The notes: generated by a model from the sequence alone, not told the origin. 64,000 bases of DNA from CAYMUR01 sp964393615 (GCA_964393615.1 CAYMUR010000019.1:4452-68451), one strand, 5' to 3'; numbered from the stretch's first letter, positions 18,216-27,283 are shown. Numbers and translations: made by a program.

Positions 18216-19583
18216 CTAAAGGATGAACTTGCTCAGGTCTTCGTCTTCGGCCACTTCCTTGAGTCGGTCGGATACATAGGTGGCGTTGATCTCGACACGT
18301 CCCATCGTCATTTCCGGTGCTTCGAAACTGAGTTCTTCCAGTAACCGTTCCATGATTGTATACAGACGCCGCGCACCGATATTTTGTGAAGCCTGGTTTA
18401 CCTGGAATGCAAATGATGCCAGTACTTCAATGGCGTCCTTGGTGAACTTCAGCTGGACAGATTCCGTTTCCAACAATGCAGTGTATTGTTTTGTCAGTGC
18501 ATTTTTGGGTTCGGTCAGGATACGCACGAAATCTTCTTTGGTCAGATCCTTTAACTCAACCCGTATCGGGAATCGTCCTTGTAGCTCAGGCATCAATTCA
18601 CTGGGACGCGTGCTGTGAAAAGCCCCTGCGGCGACAAACAAGACATGGTCAGTTTTGGCATATCCATAACGTGTTTGAATAGTAGTTCCTTCAACAATGG
18701 GCAACAAATCCCGCTGTACACCTTGGCGGGAAACATCGGCATTGTTGGAATTACTGGCCACTACCTTGTCAAGCTCGTCAATAAAGATAATACCTAGGTC
18801 TTGGGCTAGATCGATGGCAGCGGCATTGATTTTGTCAGCATCCAGCAATGATTCGCACTCCTGTTCAAATAATACTTCGCGGGCCTCAGTGACGGTCAAT
18901 TCACGGTGTGATGTTTTGGCGGGCATGATTTTTTCAAACATACCCTGGATATCTACATCCATTTGTTCCATACCCATCCCACCTAACATGACAGGCGTTG
19001 ATTTTTGTTCGATGGATAACTCAACGGTCCGTTGGTCCAATTCTCCAGTGCGCAGCATGGCACACATTTTTTCTCGAGTCCGTTCGTATTGTTCCGCACT
19101 GTTAGTACCGTCCACATTAACGTCCAAGCTGACGGGAGGCGGGCAAAGCAGATCGAGCAGTCGTTGTTCAACACGTTCTTCGGCCTGTGTTTCAACATTC
19201 TTACGTTCTTGCTGGCGGACGAGACCGATCGCATTTTCGACCAGTTCTCGGACCATGCTTTCTACATCTCGTCCGTAATACCCAACTTCGGTGTATTTTG
19301 TTGCTTCGACTTTGATGAATGGCGCACCGGTCAGTTTGGCCAATCGACGGGCGATCTCGGTTTTGCCGACCCCCGTGGGGCCAATCATCATGATGTTTTT
19401 GGGCGCAATCTCTTGCCGCAATTCTTCTGGCAATTGTCGCCGACGCCAACGATTGCGCACGGCGATTGCGACCGCCCGCTTTGCATCATCCTGTCCCACA
19501 ATATGACGGTCGAGTTCCTCGACGATCTGGCGCGGTGTCAAATCAGATCGCTGCGAGTTGTCGGTTTTTGTCAAGTTGAGCAC
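18216..19583 (-). CDS. hslU: HslU, ATPase subunit of the HslUV protease
   Basis: 455-residue AAA+ unfoldase that feeds substrates to HslV. It begins with LTPRQIVEELDRHIVGQDDAK, quoted in part: PRQIVEELDRHIVGQ is typical of HslU. Walker A is GPTGVGKTE near residue 68, the pore motif GYYGRDVESMVREL follows, the family-specific I domain spans about 110-235, and Walker B IIFIDELDK lies near 268. Sensor sequences GAFHSTRPSELMPELQGRFP and a C-terminal tail ending SKFIL, which docks into HslV, are present. Start overlaps the hslV stop by 13 bp, so the pair is translationally coupled. Confidence 0.96.
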   Translation of the reverse strand: MLNLTKTDNSQRSDLTPRQIVEELDRHIVGQDDAKRAVAIAVRNRWRRRQLPEELRQEIAPKNIMMIGPTGVGKTEIARRLAKLTGAPFIKVEATKYTEVGYYGRDVESMVRELVENAIGLVRQQERKNVETQAEERVEQRLLDLLCPPPVSLDVNVDGTNSAEQYERTREKMCAMLRTGELDQRTVELSIEQKSTPVMLGGMGMEQMDVDIQGMFEKIMPAKTSHRELTVTEAREVLFEQECESLLDADKINAAAIDLAQDLGIIFIDELDKVVASNSNNADVSRQGVQRDLLPIVEGTTIQTRYGYAKTDHVLFVAAGAFHSTRPSELMPELQGRFPIRVELKDLTKEDFVRILTEPKNALTKQYTALLETESVQLKFTKDAIEVLASFAFQVNQASQNIGARRLYTIMERLLEELSFEAPEMTMGRVEINATYVSDRLKEVAEDEDLSKFIL

Positions 19584-20119
19584 GCTAATTCCTCCACAAC
19601 AATTTGGTCGTTGGTATAGACATCGATACCTGCAGCAATTTCCAGACTGCGACGTACAATGTCAGGGGCGGAAAGTTCAGAATGGGCGGCCAAGGCGCGA
19701 GCAGCAGCGACCGCATAGTGTCCGCCGGAACCAATTCCCAAAATTCCGTCGGTGGGTTGTATCACGTCGCCTGTTCCGCCTATTAGTAATGTATTTTTGT
19801 CGTCCAACACGATCATCAGTGCTTCCAGGCGACGTAGTACGCGGTCGGTACGCCACTGTTTCGCCAGTTCTGTAGCAGCCCTCGGTAGGTTTGCGGGAAA
19901 ATCCTTGAGCTTTGCTTCGAACCGTTCCAGCAATGCAAAAGCGTCGGCACTAGCCCCTGCGAATCCGCATAGGACTCGCCCGTTTGCCAGTGTTCGTATT
20001 TTAACAGCATCGGACTTCATGATCGTTTGATTCAACGATACCTGACCGTCGCCGCCTAGGGCTACTGTTGTTCCTTTGCGTACCGTCAAAATGGTGGTTG
20101 ATCGAAATTTCATCGGCAT
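19571..20119 (-). CDS. hslV: HslV, proteolytic subunit of the HslUV protease
   Basis: 182-residue N-terminal-nucleophile threonine protease. The sequence MPMKFRS-TTILTVRKG shows the double Thr; the nucleophile is most likely the first Thr after a short propeptide of about seven residues, as in ClpQ-type HslV, rather than directly after Met as in E. coli. Conserved GDGQVSLNQTIMKSDAVKIR, GFAGASADAF, LAKQWRTDRVLRRLEAL and IGSGGHYAVAAARAL segments are present. It precedes hslU in an overlapping operon. Start could also be the ATG two codons later. Confidence 0.95.
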   Translation of the reverse strand: MPMKFRSTTILTVRKGTTVALGGDGQVSLNQTIMKSDAVKIRTLANGRVLCGFAGASADAFALLERFEAKLKDFPANLPRAATELAKQWRTDRVLRRLEALMIVLDDKNTLLIGGTGDVIQPTDGILGIGSGGHYAVAAARALAAHSELSAPDIVRRSLEIAAGIDVYTNDQIVVEELACST

Positions 20120-20366
20120 TTAAATCTTCTGGTGAATCGTTGTTTGGATGACAGGTCCCGACGCCAACTCCAGATTTTTGGGCAGAGACTGTAAAAGGTT
20201 ATGTGATATCATTCCGACCGTCTCTGATGCAAGACACCAGCGGCCGGCCGGCCATGGTTTTGGCAGCTGTTTATCGCTCCCCTACGACATTGTGGCGAAA
20301 ACAACGTCGAACCTCTAGGGGCCTCTGCATCTGGTGAGCTTGCCTGTTTTACGTTATGGTACTGGT

Positions 20367-20954
20367 ATGTCCGATAGGTTTTCTATGGTACGAAGTTCCG
20401 AATTAATGTCAGCGGGTGACACGGCGCTACTTGTCGTTGACGTGCAGGACAAACTTATTGGGCACATTCCTGATCAAGAGACCATTGTTTGGAATATTGG
20501 CCGTCTGCTGGAGGGTGGGAAAATACTGGGTGTACCGGCTGCGGCGACAGAACAGTACCCAAAAGGCTTGGGCCCTACCGTTTCCTCATTGGCGAAGGAA
20601 TTGGGAGAAATTCCTTCCAAGTTGAGTTTTAGTTGCGCTTCATGTGAGAAAATATTTGACCACTTTGCACAGTCTGGAATTGTCAAGCTGCTAGTTGTTG
20701 GTATTGAAGCACACGTTTGTGTGCAACAAACAGTTTTAGATATGTTAGCTTCTGGTTTTCGTGTATATCTGGCGGTCGATGCGGTCGGTTCACGGCATGC
20801 TGTTGACTATGACTTTGCCCTGCGGCGTATGGAATCTGCTGGTGCGACATTAACTACTACTGAATCTGCCTTGTTCGAATGGTGTGAAGTTGCCGGGACT
20901 ACGGCATTCAAGAAGATTAGCGAACTCGTTCGCCAAGCCCCACCTAGTCATTAA
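20367..20954 (+). CDS. Isochorismatase-family cysteine hydrolase
   Basis: About 195-residue hydrolase. The catalytic triad of the family is visible: Asp in LLVVDVQDKL, Lys in IPSKLSFSC and Cys in VGIEAHVCVQQTVLDML. The cis-peptide before the Cys region is not obvious. Members closest in length (YcaC-like) have poorly defined substrates, so no reaction is assigned. Three starts are possible (GTG 20334, ATG 20367, ATG 20406); none has a strong ribosome site, and 20367 is a compromise. Upstream gene is the divergent hslV. Confidence 0.82.
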   Translation: MSDRFSMVRSSELMSAGDTALLVVDVQDKLIGHIPDQETIVWNIGRLLEGGKILGVPAAATEQYPKGLGPTVSSLAKELGEIPSKLSFSCASCEKIFDHFAQSGIVKLLVVGIEAHVCVQQTVLDMLASGFRVYLAVDAVGSRHAVDYDFALRRMESAGATLTTTESALFEWCEVAGTTAFKKISELVRQAPPSH

Positions 20955-21132
20955 TCCCAATGTCAAAAAAGAATAGAACTCAATCAGTCCAGGATACCCG
21001 ATTTACGGTCTCTCCAATTTCTGTTGGGTAAAGACACTTTTGGAACATTGGCGCATTGCTTTACGAAGTTACATTTTTTTATTTTACAGAAAACATCTGA
21101 AAACATTCCAATAGTTGCGAGATTTACAAACG

Positions 21133-22320
21133 ATGACTACTTATGCACCCCTTAATCCTCCGATCCGTACCTTGATGGGGCCAGGTCCCAGTGATATCCA
21201 CCCGCGCGTTTTAGAAGCGCTTGGAAAACCCACTGTTGGTCATCTAGATCCTTATTACCTGCAAGTGATGGATCAGTTGCAAACGATGCTCCGAAGTCTG
21301 TTTTGCACAAAGAATCAGATGACATTTGCGATCAGTGCGACGGGGTCTGCGGGAATGGAAGCGACGGTTGTAAATTTGGTGGAACCGGGCGATGCGATGG
21401 TGGTTGGTGTCAATGGTGTTTTTGGAACTCGGATGGCAGATGTAGCGACCCGTGCTGGGGCTCAAGTGACTACGGTCGAAAGGGCTTGGGGCGAAGTATT
21501 TACAACGGATGATCTGAAAGATGTGTTGGCCCAGAAAAAGCCCAAAGTCGTAGGCATTGTAATGGCGGAGACTTCTACAGGCGCCGCTCAACCGATTGAG
21601 GAAATTTCGCAATTGGTCCATGACGCAGGTGCACTACTGTTAGTGGATGCTGTGACTGCTCTAGGGGGTATGCCGGTCGCAATAGATGACTGGGGAATCG
21701 ATGCGATTTATTCGGGTTCGCAAAAATGCTTAAGTTGTCCCCCGGGATTAGCTCCTGTTTCATTCAGTCAGCGTGCGGTAGAAGCTGTTTTGAACCGAAA
21801 ATCAAAGGTTCAAAGTTGGTACTTGGACATTTCCATGTTGGCTTCTTATTGGGGGGAAGAAAGGGTGTATCATCACACCGCCCCGATCAACATGACCTAT
21901 GGTTTGTACGAAGCTGTGCGGATCATTCTGGAGGAAGGCCTGGAAAACTGTTTTAGCCGTCATTTATTGAATCATCAGGCACTCAAAGCGGGATTGGCCG
22001 CACTGGGTATTGGTTATGCGGCACAAGAGGGGCATCAACTTCCGATGCTGAATGCGGTCCACGTACCCGAGGGCGTGGATGATGCAGCAGTACGCAAAGC
22101 TTTGCTAAACCGTTTTGGCATCGAAATTGGGGCCGGGTTAGGGGCTTTCAAGGGAAAAGTGTGGCGGATTGGACTCATGGGTTACGCCAGTCGACCAGAG
22201 AACGTGCTTTTGCTACTTGCCGCTTTGGAACAATTGTTAGCAGAACAGGATTATTCTTTTGAGCGGGGTGCGAGTATCGCCGGCGCCAATGAGTGTTATG
22301 AATCTGCGGGTGACATCTAG
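21133..22320 (+). CDS. Class V aminotransferase, alanine-glyoxylate / serine-glyoxylate type
   Basis: 395-residue PLP enzyme. ATG at 21133 is chosen over a TTG at 21115. Hallmarks are MGPGPSDIHPRVLEAL, the phosphate-binding SATGSAGMEA, the acid-pair region LLVDAVTALGG, and the PLP lysine in GSQKCLSCPPGLAPVSF near residue 200. The C-terminal domain has WRIGLMGYASRPENV, usual for alanine-glyoxylate aminotransferases. It probably transfers an amino group from Ala or Ser to glyoxylate; a close alternative is 2-aminoethylphosphonate-pyruvate transaminase. No pathway neighbours are present. Confidence 0.87.
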   Translation: MTTYAPLNPPIRTLMGPGPSDIHPRVLEALGKPTVGHLDPYYLQVMDQLQTMLRSLFCTKNQMTFAISATGSAGMEATVVNLVEPGDAMVVGVNGVFGTRMADVATRAGAQVTTVERAWGEVFTTDDLKDVLAQKKPKVVGIVMAETSTGAAQPIEEISQLVHDAGALLLVDAVTALGGMPVAIDDWGIDAIYSGSQKCLSCPPGLAPVSFSQRAVEAVLNRKSKVQSWYLDISMLASYWGEERVYHHTAPINMTYGLYEAVRIILEEGLENCFSRHLLNHQALKAGLAALGIGYAAQEGHQLPMLNAVHVPEGVDDAAVRKALLNRFGIEIGAGLGAFKGKVWRIGLMGYASRPENVLLLLAALEQLLAEQDYSFERGASIAGANECYESAGDI

Positions 22321-22861
22321 TCAAAGGGATGTCGTATTAACGATAGGTCAAGTGCACGATAAAAATAAAATGAACAATATCGGTGGTATAGTAAGGTTAG
22401 TTAGATAAATTCTACCGAGCGACTTGGGGTGGTGATTTGGCGTTGACACGGAACAGGTGAGTGCTACTTGCAATTTCCGTGCTAAAGGCTATTATTTCTC
22501 AGAATCCAGTGAAGTACTCAGTTGGCGCTGTTGGCCTTTGAAGACGAGTAGTCTATAGCTCTGAAGTTTGTCCCTTTGGCCGAATTAGAACACTGGATGC
22601 CAATTCAACATTCAGTGGATGAGCCGACGGTATCGTATAGCATCAAAAATCATATAGCATCAAAATTTACTTCCGGAACACTTCCGTCAAGATTCGATTT
22701 TTCGATGGGAACAATTCAGGCCTGGAAATAGCTTGTTTCTTGTTTGGGACAGAAGTCATTGTGAATACCTGCTGAGAGGTTTGTTTCGGGGATGTAATAT
22801 ATTTTCACTGCGTGGTGCCCTGGTGGCGATGTTGGGCATCAGGATACCGACCGGAGATTGG
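22321..22861. promoter_or_regulatory. Long leader/intergenic region upstream of csrA with several GGA motifs
   Basis: A 541-bp stretch. The last 75 bp before the csrA ATG carry four GGA trinucleotides: 22790-22792 (in GGGGATGT), 22842-22844, 22853-22855 (within the ribosome site) and 22860-22862 (overlapping the start codon). GGA, ideally in RNA hairpin loops, is the core of CsrA binding sites, and CsrA autoregulates its own mRNA in several bacteria, so self-repression is plausible. The remainder holds a short direct repeat of ATAGCATCAAAA near 22637-22665 and nothing else recognised. Confidence 0.45.
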
Positions 22862-23092
22862 ATGCTAGTACTGAGTCGAAAAATTGGTGAGAAGATCTGG
22901 ATTGGTGAAGAGATTTCAGTCACCGTCGTGCGCATGTCTGGTGGCACGGTTCGCTTGGGTATCCAAGCACCGGAAGAGCTTCCAGTTGTCCGCGAAGAAT
23001 TGAGGTCGCAATTCGAAGGTACAGGCCCCGTATCGCAAGAATTGGTGAACCACGTGGTAAAGCGTGACGAACGGACGCTTCCGCGGCAGTGA
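22862..23092 (+). CDS. csrA: Carbon storage regulator CsrA
   Basis: 76-residue RNA-binding regulator. It starts with MLVLSRKIGEKIWIG and continues with VTVVRMSGGTVRLGIQAPEE and VVREEL, matching CsrA from strand 1 to the helix, including the RNA-contacting Leu4 and Arg44-region residues. The C-terminal tail of about 20 residues is nonconserved. ATG at 22862 fixes the canonical N terminus; a longer frame from 22733 is not credible. Functions by binding GGA motifs in mRNA leaders to control translation, often of motility genes; fliM is in this window but 11 kb away. Confidence 0.95.
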   Translation: MLVLSRKIGEKIWIGEEISVTVVRMSGGTVRLGIQAPEELPVVREELRSQFEGTGPVSQELVNHVVKRDERTLPRQ

Positions 23093-23125
23093 CGGCTGTC
23101 TTTGACCTTCGAGCATCGTCTCAGT

Positions 23126-23215
23126 GATGTGAGTGCGTCACGAGATGTGAGTGCGTCACGAGATGTGGATGCGTCACGAGATGTGGATGCGTCACAGGAT
23201 GTGAGTCCGTCACAG
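23126..23215 (+). repeat. Five tandem 18-bp repeats just downstream of csrA
   Basis: Five head-to-tail units of GATGTGAGTGCGTCACGA type start at 23126, 23144, 23162, 23180 and 23198; units 3-5 carry one or two substitutions. Each unit with its preceding bases can pair GTGAT with GTCAC around an 8-nt loop. In units 3 and 4 the loop reads GTGGATGC, and the junction of units 4 and 5 reads CACAGGATGTG, both containing GGA. The array starts 33 bp after the csrA stop and likely lies in its 3' untranslated region. Confidence 0.8.
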
Positions 23216-23428
23216 GGGGCTGTTTCTCTTGGCGTTGCAATGACCAGCTAGGTGGACCGCTTGGATTTTATTCAATGAACATACAGGTTGAAAAGTTGCC
23301 AGTCCATGTAAGCTTGTGGGCACCGTTAGGTCTGTTGGCATCTTGGACGTGTTCAGTCGGAATCCTACAAATCAGAAAAATGACGTGTGTGTCATTGGTG
23401 GCGTTCCAAGGCTTCTAGGACATGGTCT

Positions 23429-24337
23429 TTATTTCGTTGATTCTTGCGTTGGAATGTCGACAAGTCGACGTGAAATCTTGATCGTTTCAGGGTTCCGCAA
23501 GTCGATTTTAATGTTGGGATCCAGGTTCTCAAGGGGGCCGTGTGTGCGGGCGTAATCGACCAGACGTTTGATCTTGTCGTCTGTTGAGGCTTCCATACTC
23601 GCTTCTTCACCAGGAGCATTTCCCCAGATGATTTGATGATGTTGCAATGTGCGTAATACGTAAATGCCTGTGAAGTCATGCTTTACAACACTAGCAGTTT
23701 CGTTGAATACGATGGCGCTTAGTTTCAGATCTTGCCAGGCCGCCCCAAATGCTGCTGCAATTTTTGCAGCTCTGACAACACGTGAATCGCCCCACGGTTC
23801 CCCGGTAACACCTGCTGGCCAGGTTTTTCCACATTCGATGCGGGCAAAAGACCGGACCGCATCGACGACGACATCGACGGGTAGTAAATGTCCTTCCTCG
23901 TCCACTGGAAAGTGCCCTCCTTTCACTTTAACCATGCCGACTGGTTTTCGAAAAACGAGTTTGACTTTTACAGTTCCATCGGCATGCTTGCTGACATGGT
24001 CCACATGCCGAACCCAGGGATGGAGTTCGAACGCCTCGGCGATCCGTCTGGTAGCCTGTTCGTCCAGCAATGAAATTTCATCCAGACTTCCATCTTGCTT
24101 CACCTCTTGCAGAATGTCAGTTTGGATCCACTCCGGCTGACTTGTTACTTGGAACACAGGGGTAAAGCGAGGGTGAGATCGTACATGAGAGTTGTAGTTT
24201 TGCCATGCGATTTGCATCGCATAGCCAGCGACAACGACCAGTAACAGAAAGGTAAAGATGGTCCAGGAGCGGCTGGAAAAGAGGTGTGCCAATTTGGTGG
24301 CTTGTCTGCCTTTTTGATGGTTGGAATTTTTTGACAT
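23429..24337 (-). CDS. FtsQ/DivIB-like POTRA-domain division protein
   Basis: 302-residue bitopic protein. Start at ATG 24337 is supported by GGAGGA seven bases upstream. A basic cytoplasmic N terminus is followed by one TM helix (WTIFTFLLLVVVAGYAM, about residues 28-46) and an extracytoplasmic region. A POTRA-like part contains ATRRIAEAFELHPWVRHV and VKVKLVFRKPVGMV then FPVDEEGHLLPV, the usual FtsQ order (hPWV, then Px-V, then D-x-x-G). The end shows DDKIKRLVDYA and IKIDLRNPETIKIS, as in FtsQ (KL..., DLR). The gene follows murB in the same orientation, mirroring the murB-ftsQ order of dcw clusters. Identification is by pattern, not by search. Confidence 0.68.
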   Translation of the reverse strand: MSKNSNHQKGRQATKLAHLFSSRSWTIFTFLLLVVVAGYAMQIAWQNYNSHVRSHPRFTPVFQVTSQPEWIQTDILQEVKQDGSLDEISLLDEQATRRIAEAFELHPWVRHVDHVSKHADGTVKVKLVFRKPVGMVKVKGGHFPVDEEGHLLPVDVVVDAVRSFARIECGKTWPAGVTGEPWGDSRVVRAAKIAAAFGAAWQDLKLSAIVFNETASVVKHDFTGIYVLRTLQHHQIIWGNAPGEEASMEASTDDKIKRLVDYARTHGPLENLDPNIKIDLRNPETIKISRRLVDIPTQESTK

Positions 24338-24397
24338 GGCGAATCCTCCTTGATTGGCCATTGACAGTGATTTCAGGGCGCAGCCCGGCGCAGACGC

Positions 24398-25276
24398 TTA
24401 CCACACTTCAAGATCACGTTCCAATTCAATTCCCAATAGATCGATGACTCTTTGTCGCATTGTTTCCGTAAGTTTCAATACATCTTCCGAAGTCGCTCCA
24501 GGGTGAGCGATGACATAGTTTCCGTTACGATCACTAACTTCGGCCAGACCAACCTTGGTACCGCGCAGGCCAGCCTGATCGATCAAATCGGCAACGCGAA
24601 CTCCTTGGGGGTTCTTGAAGATTCTACTTGCAAACTGGTCCACAGTTGGTTGTTTCGACTTGGCAATGATCCACAGTTTTTGCATTTGCTTGGTGAGGTC
24701 ATGCGAGGCTTCTTTTTCCAACTGGAACTCGGCTGCCAAGATGACCAACTCATTCAAGCTGCTTTGTCCGTGTGAAAACTGGAGGTCGTCGCGCTGTCGA
24801 CGAATAATTTCACCAGTCCGGGTCATGGTGGTGGCTGAGTGAGTCCACTGACCGACGTCGGCATGTTGACGTCCGGAATTACCGTGGAGAGCACCTCCGA
24901 CGGTCCCCGGAATCCCGACCAAGGGTTCCAATCCTGCAAGGCCTTCGCGTACAGCGTTGGAAATCACATGTGCCAACGAAGCGCCACCGCCCGCTTGCAA
25001 CACATTGTCCTTTACCACGATTTGACAAAATGCTGCTGCGCCTAAGTGAATCACGATACCCTGGATGCCCGCCTCACGTACCAACAGATTGGATCCACCC
25101 CCTAATAGCCGGATCGGTATCTCCTCGGTATGACAGCGTTTCACCAACATCGCCAACTCGTCCTGCGTAGTCGGCTCGGCAAAATATTGAGCCGTGCCTC
25201 CCATCCGCAACCAAGTATGGCGGGCCATGGGTTCATCTTCACGAATAATATGTTCTAATCCACTAAATAAACTCAT
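24398..25276 (-). CDS. murB: UDP-N-acetylenolpyruvoylglucosamine reductase
   Basis: 292-residue flavoenzyme that reduces UDP-GlcNAc-enolpyruvate to UDP-MurNAc, committing to peptidoglycan synthesis. FAD-binding features are TWLRMGGTAQYFAEP, the RLLGGGSNLLV loop (about residue 57), and GIPGTVGGALHGNSG near 124. The later part has FSHGQSSLNE, where the serine proton donor is expected, and RVADLIDQAGLRGTKVG, KxA-like motifs of MurB. Length suits the shorter type II enzymes. The next gene downstream, 60 bp away, is the FtsQ-like protein, so the two probably form an operon. Confidence 0.93.
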   Translation of the reverse strand: MSLFSGLEHIIREDEPMARHTWLRMGGTAQYFAEPTTQDELAMLVKRCHTEEIPIRLLGGGSNLLVREAGIQGIVIHLGAAAFCQIVVKDNVLQAGGGASLAHVISNAVREGLAGLEPLVGIPGTVGGALHGNSGRQHADVGQWTHSATTMTRTGEIIRRQRDDLQFSHGQSSLNELVILAAEFQLEKEASHDLTKQMQKLWIIAKSKQPTVDQFASRIFKNPQGVRVADLIDQAGLRGTKVGLAEVSDRNGNYVIAHPGATSEDVLKLTETMRQRVIDLLGIELERDLEVW

Positions 25277-25556
25277 CGTAGTCGCGATGATACGACCCTT
25301 ATGGCTGTGCTGTCAATGTGAAGGCTCGCGGTGTTATCAAGAGGACCGGTTGACATCTCGGGTATAGAATATAGAGCATAGGGGAATGGGGTAGGTGAAG
25401 TTAAGGCCGAATTGTACCATTCAGTGCTCCCAGTAAGAAATAAATGCGGATCTTTCCACATTTTATGTTGCGTTATCTGGCCCATTTATCCTTCTTCGGT
25501 GACTTTTTGTGTCACCCTGCTATTTTTTTTATTTTGCCATTTTGAAACCAAGAACC

Positions 25557-26786
25557 ATGCAAGCCGAAGTAATTTCTATTGGTGATGAACTGACAAGTGG
25601 CCAACGGTTGGATACCAATAGCCAATGGCTTAGCCAACAATTGGCTCAATTGGGGATTCGCGTGCTGTTCCATACTACCGTAGGCGATGACCTTAGTGCG
25701 AATGTTGATGTATTTCGCGCGGCAATGAAGCGGGCTGACATCATTGTTGCCACGGGTGGGTTAGGCCCGACCGCGGACGACCTGACACGACAGGCAATTG
25801 CCGACGCGGTTGAACTACCTTTGCAACTCGATGAACAGGTCTTGTTGCAGATTCAGGAACGTTTTGTGCAGCATGGAAGGACTATGCCTGCCCAGAATCG
25901 GACACAAGCCTTGTTCCCGGCAGGTAGTCAGGTCATCCCGAATCCCGAAGGAACTGCGCCGGGCATTGATATTTCATATGCTCGGCCTGGAAAGAGTCCG
26001 TCGCGGACATTTGCATTACCTGGTGTTCCGGCAGAAATGCAACAGATGTGGGCTGCTAGTGTAGAACCTGCCTTGTCTGAAAGCGGAAGGGGACGCCGCC
26101 GTGTCATTTGTCACCGTGCCATTAAATGTTTTGGTATCGGCGAGAGTCATTTGGAGGAAATGTTGCCGGATATTATTCGACGAGGCCGTGAACCTTCGGT
26201 GGGTATCACGGTTCACAAAGCGACGATTACGCTACGCATTACGGCGGAGGGTCCAACACGCCAAGAGGCATTGGCGACGATGGTTCCGACGGTGGCAATC
26301 ATTCGAGAAAAACTAGGAAATCTGGTCTTTGGAGAAGAAGACGATGAAATGGAGCATGCTGTGTTCCGCCTGTTAAAGCAGCACTCATTGACTTTAGCTA
26401 CGGCCGAGAGCGGCACCTTGGGTTTAGTCTCAGAGTGTTTGGGACGGCTACCTGGTGTCGCACAGATCTTTCGTGGAGGCATTACGGTTACTGCCGACTC
26501 GGCAGCGATCAGTGAGAACTTGTATACGCAAGCCGGCGTGGAAGCTTTGGCTGCGAAGGTCAGAGATGATTTCGGTGCCGATTTGGGTTTGGCAGTTGGC
26601 GCATTTCCACCACTAAAAGCTGGCGACGAAGTACCAGGCGAATTTTTTCTGGCCTTGGCTGATTCAGACCGTGTCCATTCGGTACAGCGCCGATTTGCAG
26701 GTCATTCAGATATTCGTCGTGAACGTAGTGCCAAACAGGCACTCGACTTGGTTCGATTGTGGGTGATCAACAACGGTACGTTATGA
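25557..26786 (+). CDS. cinA: CinA-like protein with degenerate C-terminal deamidase domain
   Basis: 409-residue protein; ATG at 25557 gives the typical MQAEVISIGDELTSGQ start, preferred over 25509. The N-terminal MoaB/MogA-like (COG1058) domain is well kept: VATGGLGPTADDLTRQAIA, GTAPGI and ALPGVPAEMQQMW. This domain hydrolyses ADP-ribose in characterised members. The C-terminal PncC/NMN-deamidase domain starts near residue 265 and is altered: TAESGTLG in place of TAESCTGG, and TVTADSAA in place of TYSNxAK, so the catalytic Lys and the glycine-rich loop are lost. Deamidase activity is doubtful. Not co-oriented with murB. Confidence 0.85.
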   Translation: MQAEVISIGDELTSGQRLDTNSQWLSQQLAQLGIRVLFHTTVGDDLSANVDVFRAAMKRADIIVATGGLGPTADDLTRQAIADAVELPLQLDEQVLLQIQERFVQHGRTMPAQNRTQALFPAGSQVIPNPEGTAPGIDISYARPGKSPSRTFALPGVPAEMQQMWAASVEPALSESGRGRRRVICHRAIKCFGIGESHLEEMLPDIIRRGREPSVGITVHKATITLRITAEGPTRQEALATMVPTVAIIREKLGNLVFGEEDDEMEHAVFRLLKQHSLTLATAESGTLGLVSECLGRLPGVAQIFRGGITVTADSAAISENLYTQAGVEALAAKVRDDFGADLGLAVGAFPPLKAGDEVPGEFFLALADSDRVHSVQRRFAGHSDIRRERSAKQALDLVRLWVINNGTL

Positions 26787-26956
26787 GTTGTCATGAATCA
26801 TCGCATGAATCCAGCGTAGCTTTTCGGCTCTCCCAACCGACGTCAAATGGGACGGTTGCAAACTGGCTGTTTGGGGAACAAAACTCTTGCGCCTGGGTAG
26901 GCAGGTAATTCGTTTTACTTTTTGTCAGGGTCGTGGGAAGTGTCGCGATGGAATTT

Positions 26957-27283
26957 TCATTCGTTCATGTCGTTTACCCCACGCAGTAACTGGATCTCTG
27001 TGGACTTGATCATGTCTTTGACGCGGAGGCGATGTTCTGTCATGTGGTCTGCGACTAAATGATCCTTCAGAGCATCGACGCTTTCCCATTTTTCTATGAG
27101 CGTTATCGTATTAGGGTGGGGCGTGGCTGGTAGAGTAACATTAGGGTCGGCTAGATCAACCGTGGGTTCGTACTGAATACAACCCTGTTCTGCTCGCACG
27201 GCTGGCAAAACTTGTGAGAATACCTTTACAAAACGCTCCAAGCTGCCCTCTTTGATCTCGAAGCGAACAATGACATGTACCAT
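26957..27283 (-). CDS. Antibiotic biosynthesis monooxygenase-like (ABM) dimeric alpha/beta-barrel protein
   Basis: 108-residue protein starting at ATG 27283, which has AAGGAA eight bases upstream; the longer open frame from 27397 is unlikely. The sequence has the ferredoxin-like ABM pattern: MVHVIVRFEIKEGSLERF, then VLPAVRAEQGCIQYEP, then TITLIEKWESVDALKDHL-AD-H. Related proteins are quinol monooxygenases (YgiN) or heme-degrading enzymes, but many act on unknown small molecules. An insertion between strands (DPNVTLPATPHPN) is noted. The gene is divergent from htrA and stands alone. Confidence 0.8.
   Translation of the reverse strand: MVHVIVRFEIKEGSLERFVKVFSQVLPAVRAEQGCIQYEPTVDLADPNVTLPATPHPNTITLIEKWESVDALKDHLVADHMTEHRLRVKDMIKSTEIQLLRGVNDMNE

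Noticed and set aside
18280..19619. Long plus-strand frames opposite hslU and hslV
   Set aside because: Both minus-strand genes are unmistakable; the plus frames are complementary-strand shadows.
23126..23215. CRISPR-like array
   Set aside because: The 18-bp units are directly adjacent with no spacers, so it is a simple tandem repeat.
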